From Coleophoma eucalyptorum (lineage: Eukaryota > Ascomycota > Leotiomycetes > Helotiales > Dermateaceae), in NCBI GenBank assembly GCA_026120035.1, contig JALRME010000080.1:1-44687 (forward strand): 44,687 nucleotides of DNA, written 5' to 3'. This document shows, one piece after another, positions 11,033-19,949 of the stretch. The notes under the pieces were generated by a model. The model did not search any database. It was not told the origin of the DNA and was given only the letters and a program-made list of their open reading frames with translations. Both the position numbers and the translations under genes were made by a program. Position 1 is the stretch's first letter, and each line of letters begins with the position of its first letter.

Positions 11033-11900
11033 GAACGATGCGAGCCTATGCTACATAGCGCCACTTCACATGATAGAATGTAAAGATGCGGGGAAAGTTT
11101 TCACTGTTACTCTTGGCCTTGCTGTTCACCAATCAATCGGCTTATAAAAAGTTGTTTCGCTCATAAATTTGGTCACGCGGCTAGCAGTGATCTCTGAGTG
11201 GTGGTATTCCGTTGAACTTGAGCCTCAATTCGGTGCATTTAAGTTTGTAAAAGTGTTGCGGAATATTTTCTAAGCCATATGCAGCCAATGCAGCCCTATC
11301 ACACCTGCTGGTATCGTGCTCTCAAGTGGACGATCATAAGACCCTTGCTTGTTAGGTGAGGCTCTATGGAGTACGGTGCGAAGTGCCAGCGTAGAAATCC
11401 ATCAGAGATTCTCTGTGCGGGAACTCTGGTCGCAAATGATAACAATCTGATCGAGATTCGAGAAGCTCGAGCAGTTATGTAACATATAAAATATTTATGT
11501 ACTTCTCAAACGCATTGTCCTTTTCTTGCAGCTTGGTTCGTCGGACGGAAACAGGATTATCGAATAGCCTCACTGCACTATACTATCATTGAGACGATAG
11601 ACGTACCACACGCTTAGGTCACCCTTTCAATTGAAGGTAATCCAAGTGTATTGTAGCTATTGTCTGTGATGTCTACCCTTCTAGATACAGGCATCTATAC
11701 TACTTAAATACATATAGGTTACCCCCTCTTTCCCTACCCCTAATTACCCCCTTATCTACGTACGGACCTCTTGTTTCCTTGCTTTTGTCCTATTCAGGCC
11801 GGAGAACCTTCCGAAAGATAGTTGCTTTTGTCTTCAGTAGAACCGTATGGATCGGGAAAGATCCTAGTAAGTATATCGGTATAGCCATAGAGCCAATGGA
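11033..11900. other. Intergenic, no gene recognised
   Basis: No supported ORF. Sequence becomes AT-rich toward the LTR cluster. A pyrimidine-rich stretch occurs at about 11710-11770. Confidence 0.4.
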
Positions 11901-11918
11901 TTATCGGGAAGTCCCAAC

Positions 11919-12031
11919 AATTTGGTTTCTTTTCTTCTATTTCTTCTTATGGTTTTTGTGTCCTTCGTACTAGACCTATAGGATTCGGATCAATATAAGG
12001 TTATTACACTCCCAAACACCTCTATCCTACC
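11919..12031 (+). mobile_element. LTR fragment, TGTAAG...CTTACA family (partial)
   Basis: The stretch TTTTTGTGTCCTTCGTAC, then ACCTATAGGATTCGGATCAA and CTCCCAAACACCTCTATCC matches the middle and right parts of the copies at 12588-12869 (same strand) and 13544-13827 (opposite strand). Both ends are missing. Confidence 0.65.
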
Positions 12032-12106
12032 TTCGTGTTCTCTTAGCTTTATCACGTTCTGTTCATGTGACAAACAACGCAACTTCTATTGATACAAAGT
12101 CTGATT

Positions 12107-12298
12107 TTATGCATTCGTCGAATACAGTCGTCCCTCTAGCCTAGGGCGGCTTTTCCGTGTATGATGAGGCTTCGTTAAGGCTTGATAATACACCTCTTCT
12201 CCCCAGGCCACTTTGCCACTCCCTGGTTTCAAGGCTTCTTCAGCCAAGAGAATCATAGTCCCAACCACATTTTCCATATGGATACCACTATTCATCAC
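12107..12298 (-). pseudogene. NAD(P)-binding epimerase/NmrA-like protein, C-terminal fragment
   Basis: A 63-codon ORF reads IHMENVVGTMILLAEEAL then GSGKVAWGEEVYYQ. In fungal NAD-dependent epimerase/dehydratase proteins, a conserved VHVxD..LLxxEAL segment followed by GK..WGxEGYYF closes the fold, and this fragment resembles it. No Rossmann core is found upstream, so it is a stray fragment left among LTR insertions. Family assignment rests on a short match and is tentative. Confidence 0.4.
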
Positions 12299-12339
12299 CT
12301 TCTCTAATAGTAAATGTCCTCCCTGTGTCTTTGATCATG

Positions 12340-12587
12340 TCGGGTAACCACCGCAACGTGATGTAACATCCTTACACCACATGCATGTGTAGGTATATCG
12401 CTACACCACCTATATGTGCATATATTTGGAATATCGTTACACCGCTTGTATGTTCTTGTGTTTGCGCTTGGATGCAAACACTATATTTGTATTACTATGG
12501 AGGTCGAATCGATGCATAATAGGGGTATTTACTCTAAGACCTTTATTACACTCACTTAGAGGAATCATCTTGTGAATGTTACCTAAA
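12340..12587 (+). mobile_element. LTR, TGTTGG family (copy 4, truncated)
   Basis: The region with GGAATATCGTTACACC, the hairpin arm GTGTTTGCGC, GGAGGTCGAATCGAT and CACTCACTTAGAGGAATCATC matches the reverse complement of 6480-6660. Its right end is lost where the TGTAAGG element starts at 12588, so the latter inserted later. The left boundary is approximate. Confidence 0.65.
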
Positions 12588-12869
12588 TGTAAGGACACAG
12601 GCAAATCAAAGATATAAGAACCTAACTTACCCAGATTGGACAATGGGATGATCCAGGATAACTATCACGTCATTATTGGGCAAAAGGCATAAGCGAGTAG
12701 GAGCCAGGAAGCATATAAAGGGGACATGACATGGAAAATGGTTTCTTTCTTTCATTTTCTTCTTATATTTTTGTGTCCCGCGTACGAGACCTATAGTATT
12801 CGGATCAATATAAGGTTATTGTGCTCCCAAACACCTCTATCCTACCTTTGATCAACCTGTGTCCTTACA
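12588..12869 (+). mobile_element. Solo LTR, TGTAAG family, with 14-bp inverted ends
   Basis: Starts TGTAAGGACACAGG and ends CCTGTGTCCTTACA, an exact 14-bp inverted repeat. Compared with the copy at 13544-13827, the true LTR start (TAAGAACCTAAC) lies about 23 bp inside; the outer bases are an inverted duplicate of the LTR 3' end. A TATAAAG sequence at about 12714 and a pyrimidine-rich stretch follow, as in an LTR promoter. No clear target duplication was found. Confidence 0.7.
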
Positions 12870-12939
12870 CTTAGTATTAAAACAACTTATCGATACAAAT
12901 ACAATCAATCTATAGGAGGTAGAATATGTAGAACGTTGA

Positions 12940-13071
12940 AATAGGAGGTAGGTAGTAGTTGTTATTCAAACTGATCTCTGAAGCTCCTCAATCAAGGGAA
13001 CTGAGGGTGTATATATACAATTACCCCGCCTGGCTTGCTAATACCATATGATCTTGCTTAGGCCTATGACA
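12940..13071 (-). mobile_element. LTR-like repeat, TGTCATAGGCC family (copy 2)
   Basis: Ends on the plus strand with TTAGGCCTATGACA, the complement of the family start. It matches 6666-6800 and 14240-14371. It abuts the Copia RNase H remnant at 13083, so it cut or flanks that element. Confidence 0.7.
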
Positions 13072-13082
13072 GAATAATATAA

Positions 13083-13208
13083 GAAAAGCGCCTTATGATC
13101 GATATTATATACCTTCGACAGTCATACGAAAGACATAAAATTATAGAGATAAAGTGGATAGAAGGTACTACTAATCTAGCTGATACTACAATATCGTATA
13201 CCCTATAA
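13083..13208 (+). pseudogene. Ty1/Copia polyprotein, RNase H end (remnant)
   Basis: The 41 codons before a TAA read EKRLMIDIIYLRQSYER, then IIEIKWIEGTTNLADT. This corresponds to the closing segment of RNase H in fungal Copia pol (IDIxxLRQSYERxEI..xxWIxGxxNPADAxTK), with the usual NPAD changed to NLAD. The left side is replaced by the LTR ending at 13071, and integrase and reverse transcriptase are absent. It is a dead fragment. Confidence 0.75.
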
Positions 13209-13543
13209 TTGAAGCCTATGATGCTATTACTAGGTCTGTATGATATAAACGCGTACCAACACTTATATGCAAATTTTAAGTTTTAGAGTCCTATGTATTG
13301 TTTTCCAGCCGCAAAAGACTCCTGTTGGTTTACGTGAAGTAACGTAATAGGTTACTCTTAAGTCAAATCAGGTTAGAATAGATTCATAGATGTTGATTAA
13401 AGAGAGTGTGAGGCAGGGAGGTATAAGTACCTCTCTCGCTAATGATACTGTATATATGTGACTAGGTCTCGTGATTGACTTATAATGACATTCCGATAAC
13501 TCCCTTGTTACCGCCAAACCAAAAACTATGCAAGATTGAGAGC
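13209..13543. other. Decayed 3' part of Copia element
   Basis: AT-rich sequence following the RNase H remnant. A purine-rich tract (AGAGAGTGTGAGGCAGGGAGG) at about 13402-13422 could be the old polypurine tract. No gene. Confidence 0.4.
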
Positions 13544-13827
13544 TGTAAGGACACAGGTTTGATCAATGGCAGGATAGAGGTGTTTGGGAGCACATTAACC
13601 TTATATTGACTGAATCCTATAGGTCTCGTACGAAGGACACAAAAAAGATAAGAAGGAAAAGAGAAGAAAGAATCCAAGTTCCATAACAAGTTCCCTTTAT
13701 ATGCTTCCTGGGTCCGAAACCCTCCGACTCTGCTCATACTCGCTTATGCATGTCATGGGGTCACGTGACATATGTCCAATATCCTGGATTATCCAATTGT
13801 TCAGTCTGGGCAGGTTAGGTTCTTACA
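13544..13827 (-). mobile_element. Solo LTR, TGTAAG family (copy 2)
   Basis: Runs from TGTAAGGACACAGG at 13544 to CAGGTTAGGTTCTTACA at 13827, so in the element's sense it starts TGTAAGAACCTAACCTG. It shares TATAAAGG, GTACGAGACCTATAGGATT and CTCCCAAACACCTCTATCC in complement with the copies at 11919 and 12588. It has TG..CA ends and no coding content; no convincing target duplication (AGAGC versus AGGTC). Confidence 0.75.
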
Positions 13828-13989
13828 AGGTCTACCGTCGCGGCAGCCTATAGATTGAATAACTACTACTATTCTTATTCTATTGCTATTGTCTCTATAC
13901 TATGTAAAATGTGCTCCCTACCTGATTTAAGGTCATTTTGACTCTAGTAGCTACGATATAGGTGATAGGTCTTATCAGGTGGTAGTTAG

Positions 13990-14019
13990 GTAATCACACG
14001 CGATTTCGCGTGTGATTAC
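13990..14019. repeat. 30-bp near-perfect palindrome
   Basis: GTAATCACACGCGA at 13990-14003 is the exact complement of TCGCGTGTGATTAC at 14006-14019, with TT between. It sits among LTR pieces, like the palindrome at 6598-6621, and may belong to another LTR. Confidence 0.9.
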
Positions 14020-14067
14020 AGACTAAACGGGCTAACGATAAGTTCTGCTTATCATACTGTTCTTAGG

Positions 14068-14127
14068 GTCATATGATATGTGTCTGGATTATCCAGTTGT
14101 CTATTCTAAGCAGGTTAGGTTCTTACA
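14068..14127 (-). mobile_element. LTR fragment, TGTAAG family
   Basis: GGATTATCCAGTTGTC then CAGGTTAGGTTCTTACA matches the terminal 60 bp of the copy ending at 13827. The remainder is missing. Confidence 0.65.
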
Positions 14128-14214
14128 TGATGCTTCTAGTTTCGTATGTCATTTTGGTATCTTATTAATTACTTTACGACGAGCTACCTCCTATCGGTTA
14201 GGTATTATGGGTAG

Positions 14215-14371
14215 AGTGACGTACAAGCAATAGATAAGTAGGGTATACATAGGTAGGTAATAGTTATTATTCAAACTGATCTCTAAAGATCCTTAAACCA
14301 AGGAGGACTAAAGATATATATATGTTTCCCCGCCTGGCTCGCCAATGCCATGTGACCTCGCTTGGGCCTAT
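14215..14371 (-). mobile_element. LTR-like repeat, TGTCATAGGCC family (copy 3)
   Basis: Ends CTTGGGCCTATGACA at 14371, the complement of the family start. In complement, the segment with GTATACCCTACTTATC, TTGCTTGTACGTCACTC is nearly identical to 6800-6830. It marks the right edge of the LTR nest. Confidence 0.7.
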
Positions 14372-14948
14372 GACAACTAGTCACCCAAACATATTAGGAC
14401 TTGAAAATCCACATTTAAGTAGATCAAATGACTCCAAAGTTGGGGGATTGGTTCAGCTTAATATCCTAATTGATTTGCTATCGTTGTTTGTATGAAATAG
14501 TCTGAAATTAAAGAAATAAAAGTTAATACTAGAATCCATTTTTGCTCAAAATAGGTTTTTCTGCCAAGACCGTGCACCGACATTTTTTGTATGCGAGAAA
14601 ATCACTTTTTGGGCCAAAATGGAGGATGCTAACGGTAGGGTACCAAGCAGCACAGGTATAGATTTCATCTCTTTTACCCCTGAATTTAGTGCCAAGCCGG
14701 GTGACGGAAGCAAATTTTTTCGACCGTTCTTAGAATGTCTAGTCTTTTGGGTGCATGTATATAACTAGATACCGAACTACCTCAATAACTAGGAGGCACC
14801 TTTAAAAAGACAGAATCGTTTATCTCTAACTTGCACTTTATACAAACGCCAACGACATACGCAGCCACACCCGCTGTTAGCTTTTCTCTGCCCGATTGTA
14901 TCTATCAGCCAGTGATAGGCTTGGGCGGATAGAGTATATTGATGCTTT
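14372..14948. promoter_or_regulatory. Upstream region of the Zn2Cys6 gene, no site recognised
   Basis: About 575 bp between the last LTR and the regulator start. No ORF is supported. No obvious TATA box lies close to the start codon. Confidence 0.3.
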
Positions 14949-16226
14949 ATGGCTGCCTGTGACAGGTGCAATGCTATCAAATCGAAATGCATTCGGATTC
15001 CTCGGCAGGTCAAGTGCGATCGCTGCGATCGCCTTGGCCATGCTTGCACTTATCTCAAGCCACAAAAACGACGCGGCCGAAGGAATAAAGAGACACCAGC
15101 ACCGGGCGAACTGGTGTGGATTCAACAAAAGCCGCAGCTTGTCATTCGGAGTACTTACATGAGTTTGTCTCTGGCCGAATTCGATCTACTGCAAGCCATG
15201 ACTCAAACAATCGAAATTTCCAGCCCCTTGGCGATCGCATCGTCAAAATTCTCTGACGTTCAGGCATCTATCAACAGTCAACTAGCTAGCGCTCCGGCTC
15301 TACTCCAGCGCCCCTTTGTGGCAATGTGGAAGGCGACTGCTAGAATGATGCGGGGTGAGCCTGTGCACGACGATACAGATTTGGCCCGCATAAGTGATGC
15401 TATGCACTCGCTACGGATTGCTGACATCCACAATTCCGAGGTGTTTGGTAACATACTTATTCTCGCCAAGTGCCTAGTACATTATGAGCTGATGTATACC
15501 GGGCGTTCTGCTCATATCATCTACCGAAACGTGCTGGAGAGGCTCAAAGACTGGCCGGATCTAATCCTAACGGACGACGGCTTGTGCCTAGCGTGGATGG
15601 ATACAATAGAATGCCTGGTGCGGCGTAGGCTACCTGTACTAAAGTGTTCTTTCGATAAATCTGAATACGTTGACGGATACACGGGTATCGCCAGAACCAT
15701 CCTTCCGTTGCTCCACGAAACATGTCGACTCGGAGCAGCCTTTAAAGCTAAGATCATGGTACCGCAAAGTTTAGTTGACCGAATCGAGGAAGATATCCGG
15801 GCTTGGGAGCCTATTTGCCCTACAGAGGGCCTCGCCGAGGCAGAAATTATCTCACTGACTACCCATGCTAACATCTACAAATCCGCTGCTATAATACTTT
15901 TGCATACGTATCGATGTCCAAGTAGGACTGGGCTACAAGAGGCCACGAATATGCTAATTTGTGTGGAATATTGCATCCAACAGATTGGGTACACCCCTCC
16001 CTATACGATGACACCCTTGCTTATCGCGGGGTTAGAGCTGAAAGATGCTGATGCTAGACTAAAGCTCCTCAAATGCATGGCTTCAATACCGGGTCCCCAA
16101 ACCTTCGCCCCACATAATAAGATGATTAGCTTTTTAAAGCTTTTCTGGGACAGTCAAGAAGGGGGCTCACAAGTAACGTGGTTTGATTTGCTTGATCAGA
16201 TGCCGCCGTTCAATAACCCCCCTTAG
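14949..16226 (+). CDS. Zn(2)-Cys(6) fungal transcription factor
   Basis: A single open frame of 425 codons. The binuclear zinc cluster begins almost at the start: Cys4, Cys7, Cys14, Cys23, Cys26 and Cys33 give C-x2-C-x6-C-x8-C-x2-C-x6-C, with the basic stretch KPQKRRGRRNK directly after. The remaining 370 residues are helical, with an EFDLLQAMTQT-type start, resembling the fungal-specific transcription factor domain of the PF11951 type. It should bind DNA in the nucleus as a dimer. The cluster starts only three residues from Met, so a short upstream exon is possible, though this ATG works. The end converges on the dioxygenase gene at 16740-17831, about 510 bp away. It is intact while many neighbours are broken, which suggests it is still used. 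Its target is unknown; the adjacent dioxygenase is a guess. Confidence 0.85.
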   Translation: MAACDRCNAIKSKCIRIPRQVKCDRCDRLGHACTYLKPQKRRGRRNKETPAPGELVWIQQKPQLVIRSTYMSLSLAEFDLLQAMTQTIEISSPLAIASSKFSDVQASINSQLASAPALLQRPFVAMWKATARMMRGEPVHDDTDLARISDAMHSLRIADIHNSEVFGNILILAKCLVHYELMYTGRSAHIIYRNVLERLKDWPDLILTDDGLCLAWMDTIECLVRRRLPVLKCSFDKSEYVDGYTGIARTILPLLHETCRLGAAFKAKIMVPQSLVDRIEEDIRAWEPICPTEGLAEAEIISLTTHANIYKSAAIILLHTYRCPSRTGLQEATNMLICVEYCIQQIGYTPPYTMTPLLIAGLELKDADARLKLLKCMASIPGPQTFAPHNKMISFLKLFWDSQEGGSQVTWFDLLDQMPPFNNPP

Positions 16227-16244
16227 TACTGGAAAAGGGGGGTT
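16215..16244. terminator. Hairpin spanning the stop codon of the Zn2Cys6 gene
   Basis: AACCCCCCTT at 16215-16224 is the exact complement of AAGGGGGGTT at 16235-16244, with a 10-nt loop. The left arm reaches into the TAG stop at 16224-16226. It could affect 3'-end processing, though C/G runs can arise by chance slippage. Confidence 0.5.
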
Positions 16245-16739
16245 CGATAGAAATCCAACCCGTACGATACAAGATAACGTGAATGATAAGCTACTTTTCA
16301 CTCCTCCTACAGTACTCGTTGCTTCCGGCCGGGCCCATACTACTGTTCAGAAATAAAAGAGTGTTGCAAGCACCGATTCCCGAGAATACAGCATTGAATT
16401 GAGAAGAGAGCATGCAGATGGCTACGTTGTAGCAAATGGTCGAGAAATGTATGGCTGCAGTACTGGCGACCAGTGCAGTAACCGAATAGGGCAGTACAAT
16501 AGAGTCACAGATGTACCTAAATGAATATAGGTAAAAAAAAAAGAAAGGATTCAAAGGCTGCATTAACTTGTGTTTTCATATAGAATCTAATATAAACATT
16601 CTAATACTAAGAAAACTTTGAAATCTTGCCGGCGAAAGTCTGAGCCTGCGTAAAGCTGCTTATGGTATCTGGAAACCAAACAGGCGCACAGAAAGATCAT
16701 CAAGCCTCCCCACCCCCTCCAAGTAGGTGATGTAGAGGT
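16245..16739. other. Convergent intergenic region
   Basis: Contains the 3' untranslated regions of the two converging genes. A poly-A run (AAAAAAAAAAGAAAGG) lies near 16533-16547. No gene supported. Confidence 0.4.
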
Positions 16740-17831
16740 TTACTTGGTAGGGGCGCCAATGTAATCGTCCTCACCAAAATCAGTGGTGTTGACACCACCC
16801 GCGGAGGTCAGGTGAACAGCAGGTACGACATGAACAGTCTCACTCATGTTGATGCCAATAGAGATCCATGCGAATATACCATCGGTAACGTCAGAGCCTA
16901 GACGCGCATACTCAAAGATCGGGTCGGCGCCATTTGCGACAGCTTCAGGCAGAATAATATCGTCTGCGTTGTCAACCAATACTTGTTCGTTTGTCGAATA
17001 AGGATAAGTGGTGTCAATCAGTTTAATCAAGTCCTCATCGAAGTAACCCTGGCCAACATGGCGCGCACTAACATTTGTGTCCGGAGTCGCAGATCCCACG
17101 AGCGTGTTGCTCAGCGTGTCGACTGTTATGTTGGTGTGCACCAACATATGAACGTGCGTGGCGCGTCCGGAGTAGTGACCCGCGAAAATTGTCTCGAACT
17201 GAGCCACACCGTCGGTATCCGTCTCCTGAATGCCGCGGAGAAAAGTTTTGTTGATATTGCCTTGATCCTTCCAACCAACACCGTTTCCATCTTCAACGAC
17301 CCCAGAATAGACACCGGTAGCGTTGCAATGCCAGAGATCAATGTACACCCCGGGTACAGGCTCGCACGTGTTAACGTCGATAATCTGATATTCAATTATA
17401 GTGTCGACACCTTTCTGGTCTTCCCGGACATCGCGACGGATATTCTCGCCGGAGATATAATAGGGGCCTTGGGTAAGGTCCGGCGCCAGGAGGCACGAGC
17501 TGTTGGAAGTGAATAGGACGGAAGGATCGGTCTCTGGAGTGTAGCCAAGGGTAGTCCCGTTGTGGTCTGTTGCAACGACGGAGTCGACAGATCTCGTGTG
17601 AAGGTTTCGCTTGACACGTGCTTTTTCCACACTTGCCTGTCGTCTCGCGACGTTACGGGCCTCTACGCCACGGGCCTTTAGCTTGCTAGCACAGTGCGAA
17701 ATGTCGCGTACCTGCTGGGTGGCTAGGAAGTTGCGCTGCAGCAGGAGCTCTTCCTGTGCACCTCCGGTGTGCGCGATGACTTTATTGGACAAAACGGCCA
17801 AGCCTAAGAGGAGGGTGCTTATTGTATGCAT
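16740..17831 (-). CDS. Secreted intradiol ring-cleavage dioxygenase (copy A)
   Basis: A single exon of 363 aa. The first 20 residues form a signal peptide (MHTISTLLLGLAVLSNKVIA). A basic propeptide-like stretch to about residue 85 follows, then the dioxygenase core. The Fe(III) ligands expected for the PF00775 family are all present: Tyr124 in QGPYYISGE, Tyr220 in FAGHYSGR, and His226 and His228 in ATHVH. Such enzymes open catechol-type rings between the two hydroxylated carbons. The signal peptide and about ten N-glycosylation sequons place it outside the cell, as in a fungal secreted subfamily whose substrates are poorly defined. It resembles the gene at 19950-21011 throughout, including the Cys pair around the N-terminal helix and NxSCLLxP. 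It converges with the Zn2Cys6 gene. Confidence 0.88.
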   Translation of the reverse strand: MHTISTLLLGLAVLSNKVIAHTGGAQEELLLQRNFLATQQVRDISHCASKLKARGVEARNVARRQASVEKARVKRNLHTRSVDSVVATDHNGTTLGYTPETDPSVLFTSNSSCLLAPDLTQGPYYISGENIRRDVREDQKGVDTIIEYQIIDVNTCEPVPGVYIDLWHCNATGVYSGVVEDGNGVGWKDQGNINKTFLRGIQETDTDGVAQFETIFAGHYSGRATHVHMLVHTNITVDTLSNTLVGSATPDTNVSARHVGQGYFDEDLIKLIDTTYPYSTNEQVLVDNADDIILPEAVANGADPIFEYARLGSDVTDGIFAWISIGINMSETVHVVPAVHLTSAGGVNTTDFGEDDYIGAPTK

Positions 17832-18091
17832 CGTGTAGAGTGAATGATATGTCGGGTAAGACTGAGGGGCTGATGCAAATCGATGGTATGAAAGGATGAG
17901 CGAAAGAGAGTATCTACAAAGAGAGTTGTTTTAGGGATGCATTTGGCAACTAAGCCTCGTATAGTTTGAAATGAGGATAATAGTCATGGCCATCCCAAGG
18001 CCTTCCTTTAAAGTACTTCTTTGATCGGGATTTGAATAGTTTACAATCGGCACAGCATCTCCTGCTGACGTACCTTATTGCTATGTGTATC

Positions 18092-18127
18092 GCAATTAAT
18101 TAATTGCCCTATCAGGAACGTCCTGAT
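18092..18127. promoter_or_regulatory. Two adjacent palindromes upstream of dioxygenase A
   Basis: GCAATTAATTAATTGC at 18092-18107 is a perfect 16-bp palindrome. Three bases on, ATCAGGA-ACG-TCCTGAT at 18111-18127 is a perfect 7-bp inverted repeat. They lie about 260-300 bp upstream of the minus-strand start at 17831, a plausible promoter distance. A dimeric regulator site is inferred only from symmetry and place. Confidence 0.4.
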
Positions 18128-18264
18128 TACGAGGACTTCTATGAGAAATGCTGGTGCTAAGGCGTCCATTGAGTTGTGTCCCCGCCTCTTGGCGTCGGCA
18201 TCCTCAGCTCTGCGGAGTGGCTAAGCAAAGAAGTTGTGGATACTGTTTGTTGCGTTTCTTCTTT

Positions 18265-18678
18265 TCAGTCGATTCGCCCTCTTTTGCTTTCAAAAGCAGT
18301 AGTACGCATCCTATGACGATCAACAGCTGGCACAGGAGTCCAGGTTGCACTTACAGGCATAGGTGTGTCCACATGGGCAGTGGGAGTCTTCGCCTGTCCC
18401 GGCGGATGGCGGTAAGACGACGAAGTTGGGGCTAACCGCAGATGGGGTTCCATGCGCCCCGTACCAAATATATCGTCGTCGTTGTATGCCTGGTTGTATA
18501 CCTGGTTAGCAGAGCCCGGCACTTCGTAATCCGGGTTGACGATCGCAGGTACTCGAATGTAAGCTGCTTCATTACCTTTGCCGTGGTTGGTTCTTGTGAC
18601 CAATGAGGCGAATGCCAAACCCACGCTATTCCTAAGTAGGGCGGCAAATGGCCGTCTTATCTTATCGCGGGCCGGCAT
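18265..18678 (-). CDS. Hypothetical protein, possibly a gene fragment
   Basis: A 137-codon ORF with natural-looking composition: one weakly hydrophobic segment near the start (NSVGLAFASLV), then a polar region with VNPDYEVPGSANQVYNQ and DDDIFGTGRMEPHLRL, and a Pro/Thr-rich end. I recognise no family. The polar tail would suit the cytoplasmic end of a membrane protein, in which case this is a last exon. It lies in the long gap between the two dioxygenases. Confidence 0.3.
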   Translation of the reverse strand: MPARDKIRRPFAALLRNSVGLAFASLVTRTNHGKGNEAAYIRVPAIVNPDYEVPGSANQVYNQAYNDDDIFGTGRMEPHLRLAPTSSSYRHPPGQAKTPTAHVDTPMPVSATWTPVPAVDRHRMRTTAFESKRGRID

Positions 18679-19801
18679 TGTCCCTCAGGCGACCTCCAAA
18701 CTTTTACTCCCTATATCATTCATCAAAACTAGGTGGGACGAATCTATGCCTTAGATTCGTAACTAAACCCATATTACATTGCGTATGCGTTTTTGGGGCG
18801 TGACATACTGCTAGACTGGAAATCAAATTATCGGTTCATGTAATTGCTCGGTAGTATTCAAGGAAAGATGATGGTTATTTTCATTGTCATCAGCGTACAA
18901 GTATATAGAAACGCCGGCGGCGGCTTCTATTTCCACTCTATCCGCCCGGCTGCGCCTAGATGCGATAGGAAGATGCACTTTGCTAGGAAGCTGAAGTAGA
19001 ATGCACATATCACCACCCTGTACAGGTGAAGTTAGTACTATAGGAGACAATTGTAGTAGAACTCAGCAACCGACCTAAGTGCACTAGCCAAGAGCCTACA
19101 GAGTTATTGGATCGACTTGGAAAGATTGAATCCCTCCTTAATTAACAATCAGAAGCCATCTTAAGTCTTAAAACTGTTAAAAATGGAGAAGGCGTATTTT
19201 AATCACCTCAACCTAGCAATAATGCTGCGGAGACGTATAACAGAGAAGACAGTTCATTAGATTTTTGCAGGCAAAGGATTAAGGAGCTTCGACCACCCCC
19301 CAGAATAAGACCTCTGTGAAATACTATCATTATGATTCGTAAGGTTGCCACCGCAGTCACTACGCACACCCGGCTGAGTTGTTCAAACATATCGCCGATT
19401 GGCATTGTTGTGGAATAGCGGGCCAGTCACGGCTTTTGGATTTACAACTGTTTTTTTTTTAAAATTTAAAAAGATAATCCTTCCTTATCCCTTGTCATAC
19501 ACGTAGTGCTCCCGGCATTGATGAAAAAAACTCTAGGAACAGAAGAACAGGTAAGGGGCCGCGTTGACACAAGCCCACCATCGAGTGGAGCCAAGGTGGG
19601 GGAGCCTACGGGGTTAATCACAAAGGTTATGTTTATAGGCAAAGGATTTAGGAGCTTCGACAAATTTTGTATTGAAGAGATATTCAGATATTCTGGAACA
19701 GACGTACCGCGGCCTGTCCAACAATATGGATCGTCGTAAGCATTTTTAGTTCTTCAATTAGACAAAAACTTTTGTGGGCCAGAGAGCATCCTTCAGAAAG
19801 G
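18679..19801. other. Intergenic, contains a 25-bp direct repeat
   Basis: No gene is supported. AGGCAAAGGATTAAGGAGCTTCGAC at 19269-19293 recurs with one mismatch at 19637-19661, same orientation, 368 bp apart. A run of ten T lies near 19450-19460. The short ORFs in this stretch have no recognisable content. Confidence 0.45.
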
Positions 19802-19808
19802 TATAAAG
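19802..19808 (+). promoter_or_regulatory. TATA box of dioxygenase B
   Basis: TATAAAG lies 142 bp upstream of the start codon and is followed by a strongly pyrimidine-rich leader (CATCCTCTTAGCTCCTTCC and onward), a common arrangement in well-expressed fungal genes. Confidence 0.5.
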
Positions 19809-19949
19809 TATGGTTCAATGACCGCCATTATCAACCTATCCTCATCATCCTCTTAGCTCCTTCCTTCTCATTTGCTAGAACTTCTATAGTCTTTGAATTC
19901 CTTGTTTGCTACATTTTCTTTTAGGATCTCTTTCCTACAATCATTCAAA

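Noticed and set aside
13480..13737. 85-codon minus-strand ORF
   Set aside because: Lies almost wholly within the solo LTR at 13544-13827 and is read from its untranslated sequence.
16983..17516. 177-codon plus-strand ORF inside dioxygenase A
   Set aside because: Antisense shadow of the minus-strand dioxygenase; no signal peptide or family motif.
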